Source of the DNA: Endozoicomonas gorgoniicola
Lineage (GTDB): Bacteria > Pseudomonadota > Gammaproteobacteria > Pseudomonadales > Endozoicomonadaceae
DNA length: 64,000 bases
Reading direction: 5' to 3'
Assembly (NCBI RefSeq): GCF_025562715.2
Contig: NZ_JAPFCC010000001.1
Location: 4,949,501-5,013,500 of the forward strand
Under the pieces are notes generated by a model. It worked only from the letters and a program-made list of their open reading frames with translations, was not told where the DNA came from and did no database searches. Below are positions 45,961-54,967 of the stretch, one piece after another (within the stretch, counting starts at the first letter, position 1; each line of letters begins with the position of its first letter). The position numbers were made by a program, and so were the translations under genes.

Positions 45961-46174
45961 TTTCTGAAAGCAAGCTAACTACTTGCAAGCTCCGGGTGTG
46001 CGGCAGGCACATTCAGAGTCCCCCTGTGTCAGGAGAGATATTCATAGCGAACCATAAAACACGACAGATAAAGTATAAATTCAGATATCCGAAGACAGTG
46101 ATGAATCAGTATTGACGCACCTCTTAACCCCCACATACCATGACGGCAATTTCAAATTTAGCAGTACCTCAGAC

Positions 46175-47773
46175 ATGGCTAAAAAACCTGCAAAAAAAGC
46201 CTCCCCTTCATCAAAGAAAGGCTTCGAAGAAACCCTCTGGGACTCCGCCAACAAGCTGCGAGGCAGCGTTGAATCTTCTGAATACAAGCACATCGTCTTA
46301 AGCCTGATCTTCCTGAAATTCATCAGTGACAAGTTTGAAGATCGCAGGGCTATGATCGGGAACGAATACGGCGCTGACTTTGTGGATATGGTGGACTTTT
46401 ACACCATGGAGAACGTTTTCTATCTGCCGGAAGAAAGTCGCTGGTCGTTTGTGCTGAAACACGCCAAGCAGAACGATATTGCGGTGAAAATTGATACCGC
46501 CCTGCACGATATCGAGAAGAACAACCCGCAGCTGGCAGGCGCATTGCCGGATAACTACTTCTCCCGTCTGGGGCTGGATGGCTCCAAGCTGTCGGCGCTG
46601 ATTGATACCATCAACAACATTGAGACCATGGCGAATGAATGCCATATGACCGAAGAAGATCTGGTGGGTCGTGTCTATGAATACTTCCTCGGCAAATTTG
46701 CCGCCAGTGAAGGTAAGGGCGGGGGCGAGTTCTATACGCCCAAGTCGGTGGTGACGCTGATTGCGGAAATGATTGAGCCGTACAAAGGCAAGATTTATGA
46801 CCCGTGCTGCGGTTCCGGCGGTATGTTTGTGCAGTCCATCAAGTTTGTGGACAGCCATAAGGGTAACCGCAAGGATATCTCCATCTACGGGCAGGAATAC
46901 ACCAGCACGACCTACAAGCTGGCGAAAATGAACCTGGCGATTCGGGGCATTGCTGCAAACCTGGGCGATGTGGCGGGCGACACCTTCTTTAAAGACCAGC
47001 ACCCGGACCTGAAAGCTGACTTTATTATGGCGAACCCGCCGTTTAACCAGAAGCAGTGGCGGCAGGCCAGCGAACTCAGCGACGATTCACGCTGGGACGG
47101 TTATGAAACCCCGCCCACCGGCAACGCCAACTACGCCTGGATCATGCACATGATCTCCAAACTGTCGGACAACGGCACCGCTGGTTTTGTGCTGGCGAAC
47201 GGTTCCATGAGTTCCAACACCAGTGGCGAAGGGTCTATTCGTCAGAAGATTATTGAAAACGATCTTGTAGATTGCATGATCGCCCTGCCGGGGCAGCTGT
47301 TCTACACCACCCAGATTCCGGTGTGCCTGTGGTTCCTGACCAAGAACAAGAAAACAGATACCGAGCATGGCTATAAAAGCCGTGAAGAAGAAACCCTGTT
47401 TATTGATGCCCGCCAGATGGGTTCTATGGTCAGCCGCACCAATAAAGAACTGACCACGGAAGATATTGCCAAAATAACCGACACCTACCATGCATGGCGC
47501 TCTACCCGTCATTCCCGCGAAGGCGGGAATCCAATGGAGTACGAAGATATTCCCGGTTTCTGCAAAGCAGCCACGCTGGAAGAGATTAAAGCCAACGACT
47601 TCGTGCTGACCCCGGGGCGCTATGTGGGTGCTGCCGAGATAGAAGACGATGGAATTCCCTTTGAAACAAAGATGAAGGAACTGAGCCAGACCCTTTACCA
47701 GCAGATGCAGGATGCGGAGAAGCTGGATGCTGTGATTCGTGGGAATCTGGAGGTGTTGGGTTATGGTGAGTGA
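46175..47773 (+). CDS. hsdM: Type I restriction-modification methyltransferase subunit HsdM
   Basis: N6-adenine methyltransferase subunit, 532 residues from the ATG at 46175, where HsdM homology starts; the frame runs open to 46112. The N-terminal helical domain (LWDSANKLRGSVESSEYKH) precedes the catalytic domain with FYTPKSVVTLIAEMI, DPCCGSGGMF (AdoMet site) and the catalytic NPPF in IMANPPFNQ. Residues 445-453 (RHSREGGNP) come from an in-frame palindromic repeat. The stop overlaps hsdS. Confidence 0.93.
   Translation: MAKKPAKKASPSSKKGFEETLWDSANKLRGSVESSEYKHIVLSLIFLKFISDKFEDRRAMIGNEYGADFVDMVDFYTMENVFYLPEESRWSFVLKHAKQNDIAVKIDTALHDIEKNNPQLAGALPDNYFSRLGLDGSKLSALIDTINNIETMANECHMTEEDLVGRVYEYFLGKFAASEGKGGGEFYTPKSVVTLIAEMIEPYKGKIYDPCCGSGGMFVQSIKFVDSHKGNRKDISIYGQEYTSTTYKLAKMNLAIRGIAANLGDVAGDTFFKDQHPDLKADFIMANPPFNQKQWRQASELSDDSRWDGYETPPTGNANYAWIMHMISKLSDNGTAGFVLANGSMSSNTSGEGSIRQKIIENDLVDCMIALPGQLFYTTQIPVCLWFLTKNKKTDTEHGYKSREEETLFIDARQMGSMVSRTNKELTTEDIAKITDTYHAWRSTRHSREGGNPMEYEDIPGFCKAATLEEIKANDFVLTPGRYVGAAEIEDDGIPFETKMKELSQTLYQQMQDAEKLDAVIRGNLEVLGYGE
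47507..47533. repeat. Palindromic repeat read in frame within hsdM
   Basis: ATTCCCGC-GAAG-GCGGGAAT (47511-47530), preceded by CGTC and followed by CCA. This is the widespread bacterial palindrome (ATTCCC-N8-GGGAAT, like neisserial dRS3) that reads RHSREGGNP when it enters a gene in this frame. Confidence 0.85.
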
Positions 47774-48721
47774 GTGGGTAACAAAACCTCTTGGAGACCT
47801 TATCGCCCTGCAAAGGGGACATGATTTACCGGCTCAGAATCGTGTTAATGGCTCAATTCCAATAATGGGTTCCTCCGGCATAACTGGTTACCACAATGAA
47901 GCAAAGACTTCTGGTCCGGGTGTTGTTATTGGTCGTAGTGGCAATTCAATGGGAGAGGTTAACTTCTCAGCTGAAGATTATTGGCCGCTGAATACTTGCC
48001 TCTACATAACAGACTTCAAAGACAATGATCCGCTCTACATCTATTACTTTCTTCAAACAATAGATTTCGATCAGTTCAACTCAGGTAGCGCTCAGAAGTC
48101 TCTGAACCGAAATGCTGTTTACCCATACGAGGTTTACACAACTGAAGATAAAGCTGAGCAGCGTAGAATTGGTCGAGCTCTTGCTGACCTAGACGACAAA
48201 ATCCAACTCAACCGCCAAACCAACCAAACCCTCGAAAACATGGCGCAAGCCCTGTTTAAAAGCTGGTTTGTGGATTTTGATCCGGTGATCGATAACGTAC
48301 TGGCGGCGGGCAACACCATTCCCGAACCTCTGCAAAAACGTGCCGAACAGCGCCAGGCTCTGCGAGCCAGTGATGAGGCGCCTACACCGCTGCCGGAAGC
48401 TATCCGCCAGCTGTTTCCCGCATCCTTTGTGTTTGATGCTGAGATGGGGTGGATTCCGGAGGGGTGGGAGGTTCAGCAGATCGGCAAAGTCATTGAAAAT
48501 GTTGGCGGGGGTACACCAAGAACAAAAGAGGATGCCTTCTGGGTAGACGGGACGCATGCTTTCTGTACACCAAAGGATATGTCTTTGTTGACCAGCAAAG
48601 CACTCCTTGGAACCGAGAGACATTTGACCGATGCGGGTGTTGCAAAGATAAGTTCGGGACAATTACCGGAAGGAACTGTGCTGATGTCCTCACGGGCACC
48701 TATTGGCTATCTGGCAGTTAA

Positions 48722-49334
48722 CTGACCTCCGGCATAGCCGGAGGCTTATCAGATTACGCCCTCTAAGGGCTTTTATTGCGCCCAAGGGCGCTTACCAGTC
48801 AAGATCATACTGATCTCTATTTCCATCATTCTTTTCTTGATCTCGGATATATGCCCGAACCACTTCTTCATCAAGTCCTACTGTTGAGACAAAGTAACCT
48901 CTTGCCCAAAAATGCTCTCCGTTAAAGTTACGCTGCTTGCCTTTGAAATTTTTCGCAATCTCTATTGCACACTTTCCTTTCAGATATCCAACGACATGAG
49001 ATACCGGATATTTGGGTGGAATACTGATGCACATGTGAACATGATCAGACATCAAATGCCCTTCGAGAATTTTGCAGCCTTTCCTTCTGGCAAGCTCATG
49101 AAATATTTCTCCGAGAAACTTTCTCAAATTCCCATAGATTACCTTTCGTCTTCTCTTTGGGATAAAGACAATATGGTACTTACAATCCCAACGCGTATGA
49201 GCCAAACTCTTGTAGTCTCTCATTGGTTTTACCTTCAATTTTCTTGGTCGGAAACTGAAGGTTAGCTACTGTCGCTACGGTTAAACCTATGAGAGTCTCC
49301 CCGGCATAGCCGGGGGTTTATCAGTGTTAATTAA
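48722..49334 (-). mobile_element. IS200-like element (IS200/IS605 family) inserted in hsdS
   Basis: About 613 bp carrying only a Y1 transposase. Both ends have near-terminal imperfect palindromes, CCTCCGGCATAGCCGGAGG on one side and CCCCGGCATAGCCGGGG on the other, as recognised by these HUH enzymes. There is no target duplication; TTAA occurs at both junctions, so the limits may shift by four bases. This is the expected single-strand insertion signature next to a short tetranucleotide. Confidence 0.9.
48792..49238 (-). CDS. tnpA: IS200-type Y1 transposase TnpA
   Basis: 148-residue HUH single-strand transposase. SDHVHMCISIP carries the HUH pair (His66, His68) and AYIRDQE carries the catalytic Tyr130. 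CKYHIVFIPKRRRKVIYG is the family start. No accessory TnpB is present. Intact and possibly active. Confidence 0.94.
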   Translation of the reverse strand: MKVKPMRDYKSLAHTRWDCKYHIVFIPKRRRKVIYGNLRKFLGEIFHELARRKGCKILEGHLMSDHVHMCISIPPKYPVSHVVGYLKGKCAIEIAKNFKGKQRNFNGEHFWARGYFVSTVGLDEEVVRAYIRDQEKNDGNRDQYDLDW

Positions 49335-49716
49335 TGACATTCCTGTTTCTGTGAATCAGGGAATTATTGCTATGAAGCCCAACGACGCTTTTAGTAGTGA
49401 ATATCTTCTGAGTTGGGCAGAAGCCAACATGGAAGAAGTCGTATCACGGGCTAATGGCAGTACGTTCCTTGAGATCAGTAAAAAGAACTTCAGAGAAATT
49501 CCGTTTCTTATGCCTAATGAAGCCGTTCTGAATCAGTATGACAAGATTGCCAAACCTTACTTTCAGCGGATTGTTTCAATTCAGAAAGAAGTGAATCAGC
49601 TTGCCAAACTCCGGGACACCCTTCTCCCCAAACTCATCTCCGGCGAACTCCGCCTTCCTCCAGAAATGAGCGAAGCCCGACAACAAGATAAAACCACTGT
49701 CGTATAAGGTGACTTT

Positions 49717-50763
49717 ATGACCGATCAATCGCCCACGCCTGACCGTTGGCCACTGTTTCAAGCCATCCGTAGTGTGACGACAGAAGCCCGGCAAAGCCTG
49801 AAACGCACCGTTAACCAAACCATGGTTCAGGCTTACTGGCAGGTGGGGCGGTTGATTGTTGAGGATGAGCAGCAGGGGAAAGGCCGCTCAGAATACGGTA
49901 AACAGCAGCTTAAAACTCTGTCACAGCAATTAACTAAAGAATTTGGCAAAGGCTTTGATACCAGCAATTTGAGCAATATGCGCCGGTTCTATCTGGCTTT
50001 TCCAAATTATGACGCACTGCGTCATAATTTGAGCTGGACCCATTATCGCCGCCTGATTCGCATCGACAACCCTTTGGCTCGTGACTGGTATATGCAGGAA
50101 GCCATTGACCAGAACTGGAGTGCCAGGGCTTTGGACCGGCAGGTGTGCAAGCTCTACTACGAGCGACTGCTGGCTACCCAGCATCATAAACAAAATCTCA
50201 AGCCTGTTCTGGATGAAGCTGCCGAAAAAACATCAGCTCTCGCTGAAAAACCTGAAGACTATTTACGCGATCCTTATATTCTCGATTTTTTAAATCTGCC
50301 CTGTGGCCCTTTTCAGGAAACCAGGTTAGAGCAAGCCCTGATCAATAACCTACAATCCTTTTTGCTGGAGCTGGGCAAAGGCTTTGCCTTTGTGGAACGG
50401 CAACAGCGTATCAGCACAGAAGATCAGGACTTCTACCTTGATCTGGTGTTCTACAACTTCAAGCTCAAATGTTTCCTGCTGATTGACCTGAAAATAGGCA
50501 AACTTACCCATCAGGATGTAGGGCAGATGGATACGTATGTCCGCATCTATGACCAGCACCACGATAGCCCCACCATCGGCCTGATTCTGTGCAGCGAAAA
50601 AAGCGAGGCGGTGGCAAAGTATTCGGTACTGACGGACAGCAAACAACTTTTTGCGTCCAAATACCTGGATTACCTGCCCAGCGAACAGGAGCTTCAGGAA
50701 CAACTTCAGCGTGAATGGCTAGCACTTGCTAATAGAGAAACGAATCAGGAAACAGAGGAGTGA
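49717..50763 (+). CDS. DUF1016 PD-(D/E)XK nuclease-domain protein (YhcG-like)
   Basis: 348 residues. The N-terminal DUF1016 helical domain (WPLFQAIRSVTTEARQSLKRTVNQTMVQAYWQVG in pieces) and the C-terminal PD-(D/E)XK-type nuclease core with DQDFYLDLVFYN and CFLLIDLKIGKL supply Asp, Asp and Lys. It lies 9 bp after hsdS and before hsdR, so it probably belongs to the operon. These proteins are frequent in type I restriction and defence islands; the substrate is unknown. Confidence 0.9.
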   Translation: MTDQSPTPDRWPLFQAIRSVTTEARQSLKRTVNQTMVQAYWQVGRLIVEDEQQGKGRSEYGKQQLKTLSQQLTKEFGKGFDTSNLSNMRRFYLAFPNYDALRHNLSWTHYRRLIRIDNPLARDWYMQEAIDQNWSARALDRQVCKLYYERLLATQHHKQNLKPVLDEAAEKTSALAEKPEDYLRDPYILDFLNLPCGPFQETRLEQALINNLQSFLLELGKGFAFVERQQRISTEDQDFYLDLVFYNFKLKCFLLIDLKIGKLTHQDVGQMDTYVRIYDQHHDSPTIGLILCSEKSEAVAKYSVLTDSKQLFASKYLDYLPSEQELQEQLQREWLALANRETNQETEE

Positions 50764-50799
50764 ACCTTCCGGTATTTCCGGAGAGTTCAACAGGACAGT

Positions 50800-50862
50800 A
50801 TGAAGTTCACAAAAGAACGCCTTGAACAAGCGATGTTAGAACGACCAGGAGAACAGGTATGA
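50800..50862 (+). pseudogene. Duplicated 5' end of hsdR
   Basis: ATGAAGTTCACAAAAGAACG and the following ~15 codons nearly repeat the start of hsdR at 51333 (MKFTKERLEQAM versus MKFTEERLEQAI). The frame stops after 20 codons at 50862, where the Fic remnant begins (ATG at 50859). It marks an insertion or duplication event in front of hsdR. Confidence 0.8.
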
Positions 50863-51167
50863 CCCCTTACCAGCCGGATGACTTGCCTCTGGATAATCTT
50901 GATTACCGCCAGTTATTCTCTCTGGTGGGTGAAGCGAATGCCGCACTGGCTAGTTACGACGGTTTATTGCAGGGGATTCCTAATCCGGCGGTGATGCTAT
51001 CTCCCCTGACGACTCAGGAAGCCGTGTTGTCTTCCAAAATCGAAGGTACTCAGGCGACGGTGGATGAGGTGCTGGAACAGGAAGCGGGCCTTACCAAAGA
51101 TGGTGAGAAATATAAGGATATTCAGGAGTTGCAGCCAGGTTCTGGTAGAAGGGCGGCTGTGGTTTGA
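50859..51167 (+). pseudogene. Fic protein remnant (N-terminal domain only)
   Basis: 102 residues matching the Fic N-terminal domain: LDNLDYRQLFSLVGEANAAL, then VMLSPLTTQEAVLSSKIEGTQAT. The (S/T)xxxE(G/N) inhibitory motif is present (S58...E62-G63). The catalytic Fic core (HPFxxGNGR) is missing: after KDIQEL the sequence becomes unrelated and ends. It cannot AMPylate as it stands. Confidence 0.8.
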
Positions 51168-51302
51168 GGAGTCTGCGGACTCCCATAAAACCTTAGAGGA
51201 GCCTATTTTTTATTTTAGGCTCTTCTAAGTTATTTGAAGAGTTTCCAAACTCCTCTAACACCATAGAGGAGTCTAAAATGTTTTTTGCGCTCTTCTAATG
51301 AG
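51163..51302. repeat. Cluster of GAGGAG/CTCTTC hairpins
   Basis: Four successive inverted repeats in the gap before hsdR: GAGGAGTC/GACTCC, AGAGGAGCCTA/TAGGCTCTTCT, GAAGAGTTT/AAACTCCTC and AGAGGAG/CTCTTCT. All share a related arm sequence. Their role is unknown. Confidence 0.65.
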
Positions 51303-51332
51303 TGATTCGGTAGTACCACGATGGAAGATGTT

Positions 51333-54300
51333 ATGAAGTTCACAGAAGAACGCCTTGAACAAGCGATTATTCAGTTACTGGGAGAGCAGGGCTACCCTTA
51401 TGTTCCCGGTTCACAGCTCAACCGGCAGCCGGAAGAGGTTCTGATTAAGGATGACCTGCAGGCTTTTCTGGCAAGGCAGTATAAACGTGAAGGCATTACC
51501 GACGCTGAGATTGATTCAGTGATTCGCCAGCTGGACATGCTTCCGACCAGTGATTTGTACGACAGTAATAAACAGTTTTGTGAATGGCTGTCGGATGGTT
51601 TTCTGCTTAAACGTGAAGATCCCAAACAAAAAGACCTTTATATCCAGCTGATTGATTTTCCTACTGAATCTGACGCTGCTGCGCTGCCAGAACTACCAAT
51701 GGCGGCAGAACCTGAAGCTGAATATCAGGTGGATAGAAATATCTATAAACTGGTGAATCAGCTAAAGATTGAAGGCCGGGAAACCCACCGGATTCCCGAT
51801 GCCATTTTATACGTCAACGGTCTGCCCCTGGTGGTGTTCGAGTTCAAGAGCGCCATTAAGGAAGATGAAGCCAATATTCACCATGCTTACGTGCAGCTCA
51901 CCACCCGCTATCGCCGGGATATTCCCCAGCTGTTTGTGTACAACGCCCTGTGCGTGATCAGCGATGGTGTGAATAACAAAATGGGCAGCCTGTTTGCAGA
52001 CTATGAGTTCTTCTATGCCTGGCGCAAGGTGACCGGAGATGAGTCTATAGAAAAGGATGGCATTGATTCGCTGCATACCATGCTGAACGGTCTGTTCGAC
52101 AAGCAGCGGTTGCGGCAGGTGATGCGGCACTTTATCTATTTTCCGGATAAGGCCAATCAGGAGGTGAAAATTGTCTGCCGTTACCCGCAGTTTTATGCGG
52201 TGAACAAACTGTACGACCATATTCTTCTACACAAAAAGCCGGAAGGCGACGGTAAGGGTGGCACCTATTTTGGTGCCACCGGCTGCGGCAAGAGTTTTAC
52301 CATGCAGTTTCTTGCCCGTCGGCTGATGAAAAGCCTCGCCTTTGAAAGCCCGACCATTGTGCTGATTACCGACCGTACCGATCTGGATGATCAGCTGTCG
52401 AAACAGATGACCAATGCCAAAACCTATATGGGCGACGAAACCATTGTCTCGGTGGAAAGCCGGGAGCAGTTGCGGATGCTGTTGAAAGGTCGTAACAGTG
52501 GCGGGGTGTTCCTCACCACCATTCACAAGTTTACGGAAGATACCGAGCTGCTGACGGAACGGGATAATGTGATCTGCATTTCCGATGAAGCCCACCGCAG
52601 CCAGGTGAACCTTGACCAGAAGGTGTCCATTACCGAAGACGGCGTGAAAAAGTCTTATGGCTTTGCCTACCATCTGCATCAGTCACTGCCGAACGCCACT
52701 TATGTAGGTTTCACCGGCACGCCCATTGATGCGACGCTGGACGTGTTCGGTGAGGTGGTAGACAGCTACACCATGAGCGAATCGGTGAAGGATGAGATTA
52801 CCGTTCGCATTGTCTATGAAGGCCGTGCCGCTAAGGTGATTCTCGATAACCGCAAGCTGGAGGAGATCGAGAAATATTATCAGGACTGCGCCGAAGCGGG
52901 TGCCAGCGAATACCAGATTGAACAGAGCAAAAAGGCGGTCGCCAGTATGGGCTCTATTCTGGGTGATCCTGACCGGATTCGGGCATTGGCAAGGGATTTT
53001 GTCGCCCATTACGAGAACCGACTTGCCGAAGGTTCCACGGTGAAGGGCAAGGCGATGTTTGTGTCCAGCGAACGCAAGGTGGCCTGGGCATTTTATAAGG
53101 AGCTTCGCACGCTGCGCCCTCAATGGTTTGAAGTGCTGGAGTGCGAAGAAGGTGTTGAGCTTTCAGAAAAAGAAAAGAAAAAGATTAAGCCCATGGAACG
53201 GGTGAAGATGGTGATGACCCGTGGCAAGGACGACGAAAAGGAATTGTATGACCTGCTGGGCTCTTCAAGGGGAGAGAAAGACTATCGCAAGGAGCTGGAT
53301 CGCCAGTTTAAAAACGAGAAGTCCAACTTCAAAATCGCCATTGTGGTGGATATGTGGCTGACCGGTTTTGACGTGCCGTTCCTCGATACGATTTATATTG
53401 ATAAGCCGATCCAGAAACATAACCTGATCCAGACCATTTCCCGGGTGAACCGCAAGTTCTCCGGCAAGGACAAGGGGCTGGTGGTGGATTACATCGGCAT
53501 CAAGAGCCAGATGAACCAAGCACTGGCGCAGTTCTCGAAAGCGGATGAGGCGAATTTTGAGGATGTTCAGCAGTCGGTGATCGTGGTGAAAGACCATCTC
53601 GACCTGTTGCGGCAGATATTCCATAAGTTCGATGCGTCGTCGTATTTTTCTGGTCGCACTGGAATTGTTCCCGACAATTCCAGCATTTCCGCCATCCATG
53701 GCAGTCATCCTGTAGAGCAGTTAAATTGCCTGAACAATGCCGCCGAGTTTGTGCTGAAGTTTGGCACGTTGGAAAAACGCTTTATGGCACTGGTGAAGCG
53801 TCTGAAGGCAGCTTATGACGTGTGTTGTGGCAGTGAGCTGTTAACCGGGGATGAACGAGACCGGATTCATTTTTATCTGGCGGTGCGTTCCATTGTCTTT
53901 AAGCTGACCAGGGGCGAAGCACCGGATACGGCACAGATGAACGCCAAAGTTCGGGAGCTGATTGCTCAGGCGATTCAGAGCGATGGTGTGGAAGAAATCT
54001 TCCGTCTTGGAGAAGGTGGAGCGACCGCCAGGGATGGTGGAAGTGCCATAAGCGCCGGGAGCGCGACTGGTGCGGAGATTGATATTTTCGATGAGGATTA
54101 TCTTGCCAAAATCGACAAGATCAAGCTGCCCCACACCAAAATCCAGCTGTTGCAGAAAATGCTGGCCAAGGCCATTGAAGGCTTTAAGGAGACCAACCGG
54201 GCAAAAGGTATTGAGTTTACCCAGAAGTTTCAGTCGCTGGTGAATCGCTACAACGAGCGCAGGGAAGAAGATGTGCTGGTGAGCGAGGTGCTGGAAGATT

Positions 54301-54656
54301 TCTCGGATGAAATCATCAACCTGATGTCAGACCTTAAACGGGAGATGTCGTCTTTTGACGGCATGGGTATCAGCTTTGAAGAGAAAGCCTTCTACGACAT
54401 TCTGATGTCGCTGGCGGTGAAGTATGACTTCTCTTATCCCGAAGATAAGCTGGTTGAGCTGTCGCAGGCTGTGAAGAAAGTGGTAGACGACAAAGCCCGT
54501 TTTCCGGACTGGAATAACCGGGATGATATCAAGGCTTCGCTGAAGGTGGATTTGATCCTGCTGCTGGCGAAGTTTGGGTATCCGCCGGTAAGTCGGGATG
54601 AGGTTTATAAGGAGATATTTGAGCAGGCGGAGAATTTTAAGAAGAATCGGTTGTGA
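51333..54656 (+). CDS. hsdR: Type I restriction enzyme motor/nuclease subunit HsdR
   Basis: 1107 residues from the ATG at 51333 (MKFTEERLEQ); an ATG at 51321 is an alternative. The N-terminal PD-(D/E)XK nuclease has IPDAILYVNGLPLVVFEFKS. The superfamily 2 translocase follows with GATGCGKS (Walker A), SDEAHRSQ (Walker B), VGFTGTP, and later DMWLTGFDVPF and QTISRVNR. The C-terminal helical domain binds the methylase. The gene is complete. With hsdS disrupted, restriction activity depends on another specificity source or a half-S dimer. Confidence 0.95.
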   Translation: MKFTEERLEQAIIQLLGEQGYPYVPGSQLNRQPEEVLIKDDLQAFLARQYKREGITDAEIDSVIRQLDMLPTSDLYDSNKQFCEWLSDGFLLKREDPKQKDLYIQLIDFPTESDAAALPELPMAAEPEAEYQVDRNIYKLVNQLKIEGRETHRIPDAILYVNGLPLVVFEFKSAIKEDEANIHHAYVQLTTRYRRDIPQLFVYNALCVISDGVNNKMGSLFADYEFFYAWRKVTGDESIEKDGIDSLHTMLNGLFDKQRLRQVMRHFIYFPDKANQEVKIVCRYPQFYAVNKLYDHILLHKKPEGDGKGGTYFGATGCGKSFTMQFLARRLMKSLAFESPTIVLITDRTDLDDQLSKQMTNAKTYMGDETIVSVESREQLRMLLKGRNSGGVFLTTIHKFTEDTELLTERDNVICISDEAHRSQVNLDQKVSITEDGVKKSYGFAYHLHQSLPNATYVGFTGTPIDATLDVFGEVVDSYTMSESVKDEITVRIVYEGRAAKVILDNRKLEEIEKYYQDCAEAGASEYQIEQSKKAVASMGSILGDPDRIRALARDFVAHYENRLAEGSTVKGKAMFVSSERKVAWAFYKELRTLRPQWFEVLECEEGVELSEKEKKKIKPMERVKMVMTRGKDDEKELYDLLGSSRGEKDYRKELDRQFKNEKSNFKIAIVVDMWLTGFDVPFLDTIYIDKPIQKHNLIQTISRVNRKFSGKDKGLVVDYIGIKSQMNQALAQFSKADEANFEDVQQSVIVVKDHLDLLRQIFHKFDASSYFSGRTGIVPDNSSISAIHGSHPVEQLNCLNNAAEFVLKFGTLEKRFMALVKRLKAAYDVCCGSELLTGDERDRIHFYLAVRSIVFKLTRGEAPDTAQMNAKVRELIAQAIQSDGVEEIFRLGEGGATARDGGSAISAGSATGAEIDIFDEDYLAKIDKIKLPHTKIQLLQKMLAKAIEGFKETNRAKGIEFTQKFQSLVNRYNERREEDVLVSEVLEDFSDEIINLMSDLKREMSSFDGMGISFEEKAFYDILMSLAVKYDFSYPEDKLVELSQAVKKVVDDKARFPDWNNRDDIKASLKVDLILLLAKFGYPPVSRDEVYKEIFEQAENFKKNRL

Positions 54657-54660
54657 TGAT

Positions 54661-54685
54661 GAGCCGCCTTTTGGGCGGCTTTTTC
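54661..54685 (+). terminator. Terminator after hsdR
   Basis: AGCCGCC / GGCGGCT stem with a TTTTG loop followed by TTTTTCTG, 5 bp after the stop. Confidence 0.85.
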
Positions 54686-54699
54686 TGACTGTAGAGATG

Positions 54700-54967
54700 A
54701 AAGAGTCAATGACTCCCACCAATTCATTCTGAATTGGAAGGAGCTTGAAAAAGCTCTGAGTTGACCCGGCTTAGTGTTCCGCTTATGTGGAGCACTACGT
54801 TAGATGCGAATAGATAGACACCTTGGGATGCTTCACCAGTCCCAAGCTCTGTGGCAAGTGGTTAAACAGGCTATTGGAGTATTGCCAGTGCCGCTTGTTT
54901 AAAACCGCATCATAACTTTGCCAAGGTGATATTTACCGGCGTAAGCCGAGACTTAAAGGTAACTGAT
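54700..54967 (+). ncRNA. Candidate omega RNA of IscB
   Basis: The space before iscB is rich in hairpins, as expected for the IscB guide RNA scaffold, which lies directly upstream of the gene with its guide at the 5' end. Hairpins: CCAATTC/GAATTGG (~54720-54740), GAGCTT/AAGCTC, CTTGGGA/TCCCAAG (54822-54850 area), an arm pair CAAGTGG/CCGCTTG enclosing a smaller stem, and CGGC-GTAA-GCCG just before the start codon. The exact 5' end and guide cannot be set from sequence alone; the guide should come from DNA at the left edge. Confidence 0.65.

Larger units (their letters stand above)
47763..49707 (+). pseudogene. hsdS: Type I specificity subunit HsdS, split by an IS200-like element
   Basis: Fragments 47763-48721 and 49335-49707 join in frame once the insertion is removed (YLAVN|DIPVSVNQG). 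The first target-recognition domain and the central conserved helices (LDDKIQLNRQTNQTLENMAQ) are intact. The insertion falls in the second recognition domain; the second piece holds its end and the C-terminal helices (FQRIVSIQKEVNQLAKLRDT). The first fragment would end at a stop two codons past the junction. ATG at 47763 overlaps the hsdM stop. Truncated HsdS proteins of this kind can sometimes dimerise into a working half-site enzyme, so complete loss of function is not certain. Confidence 0.9.
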
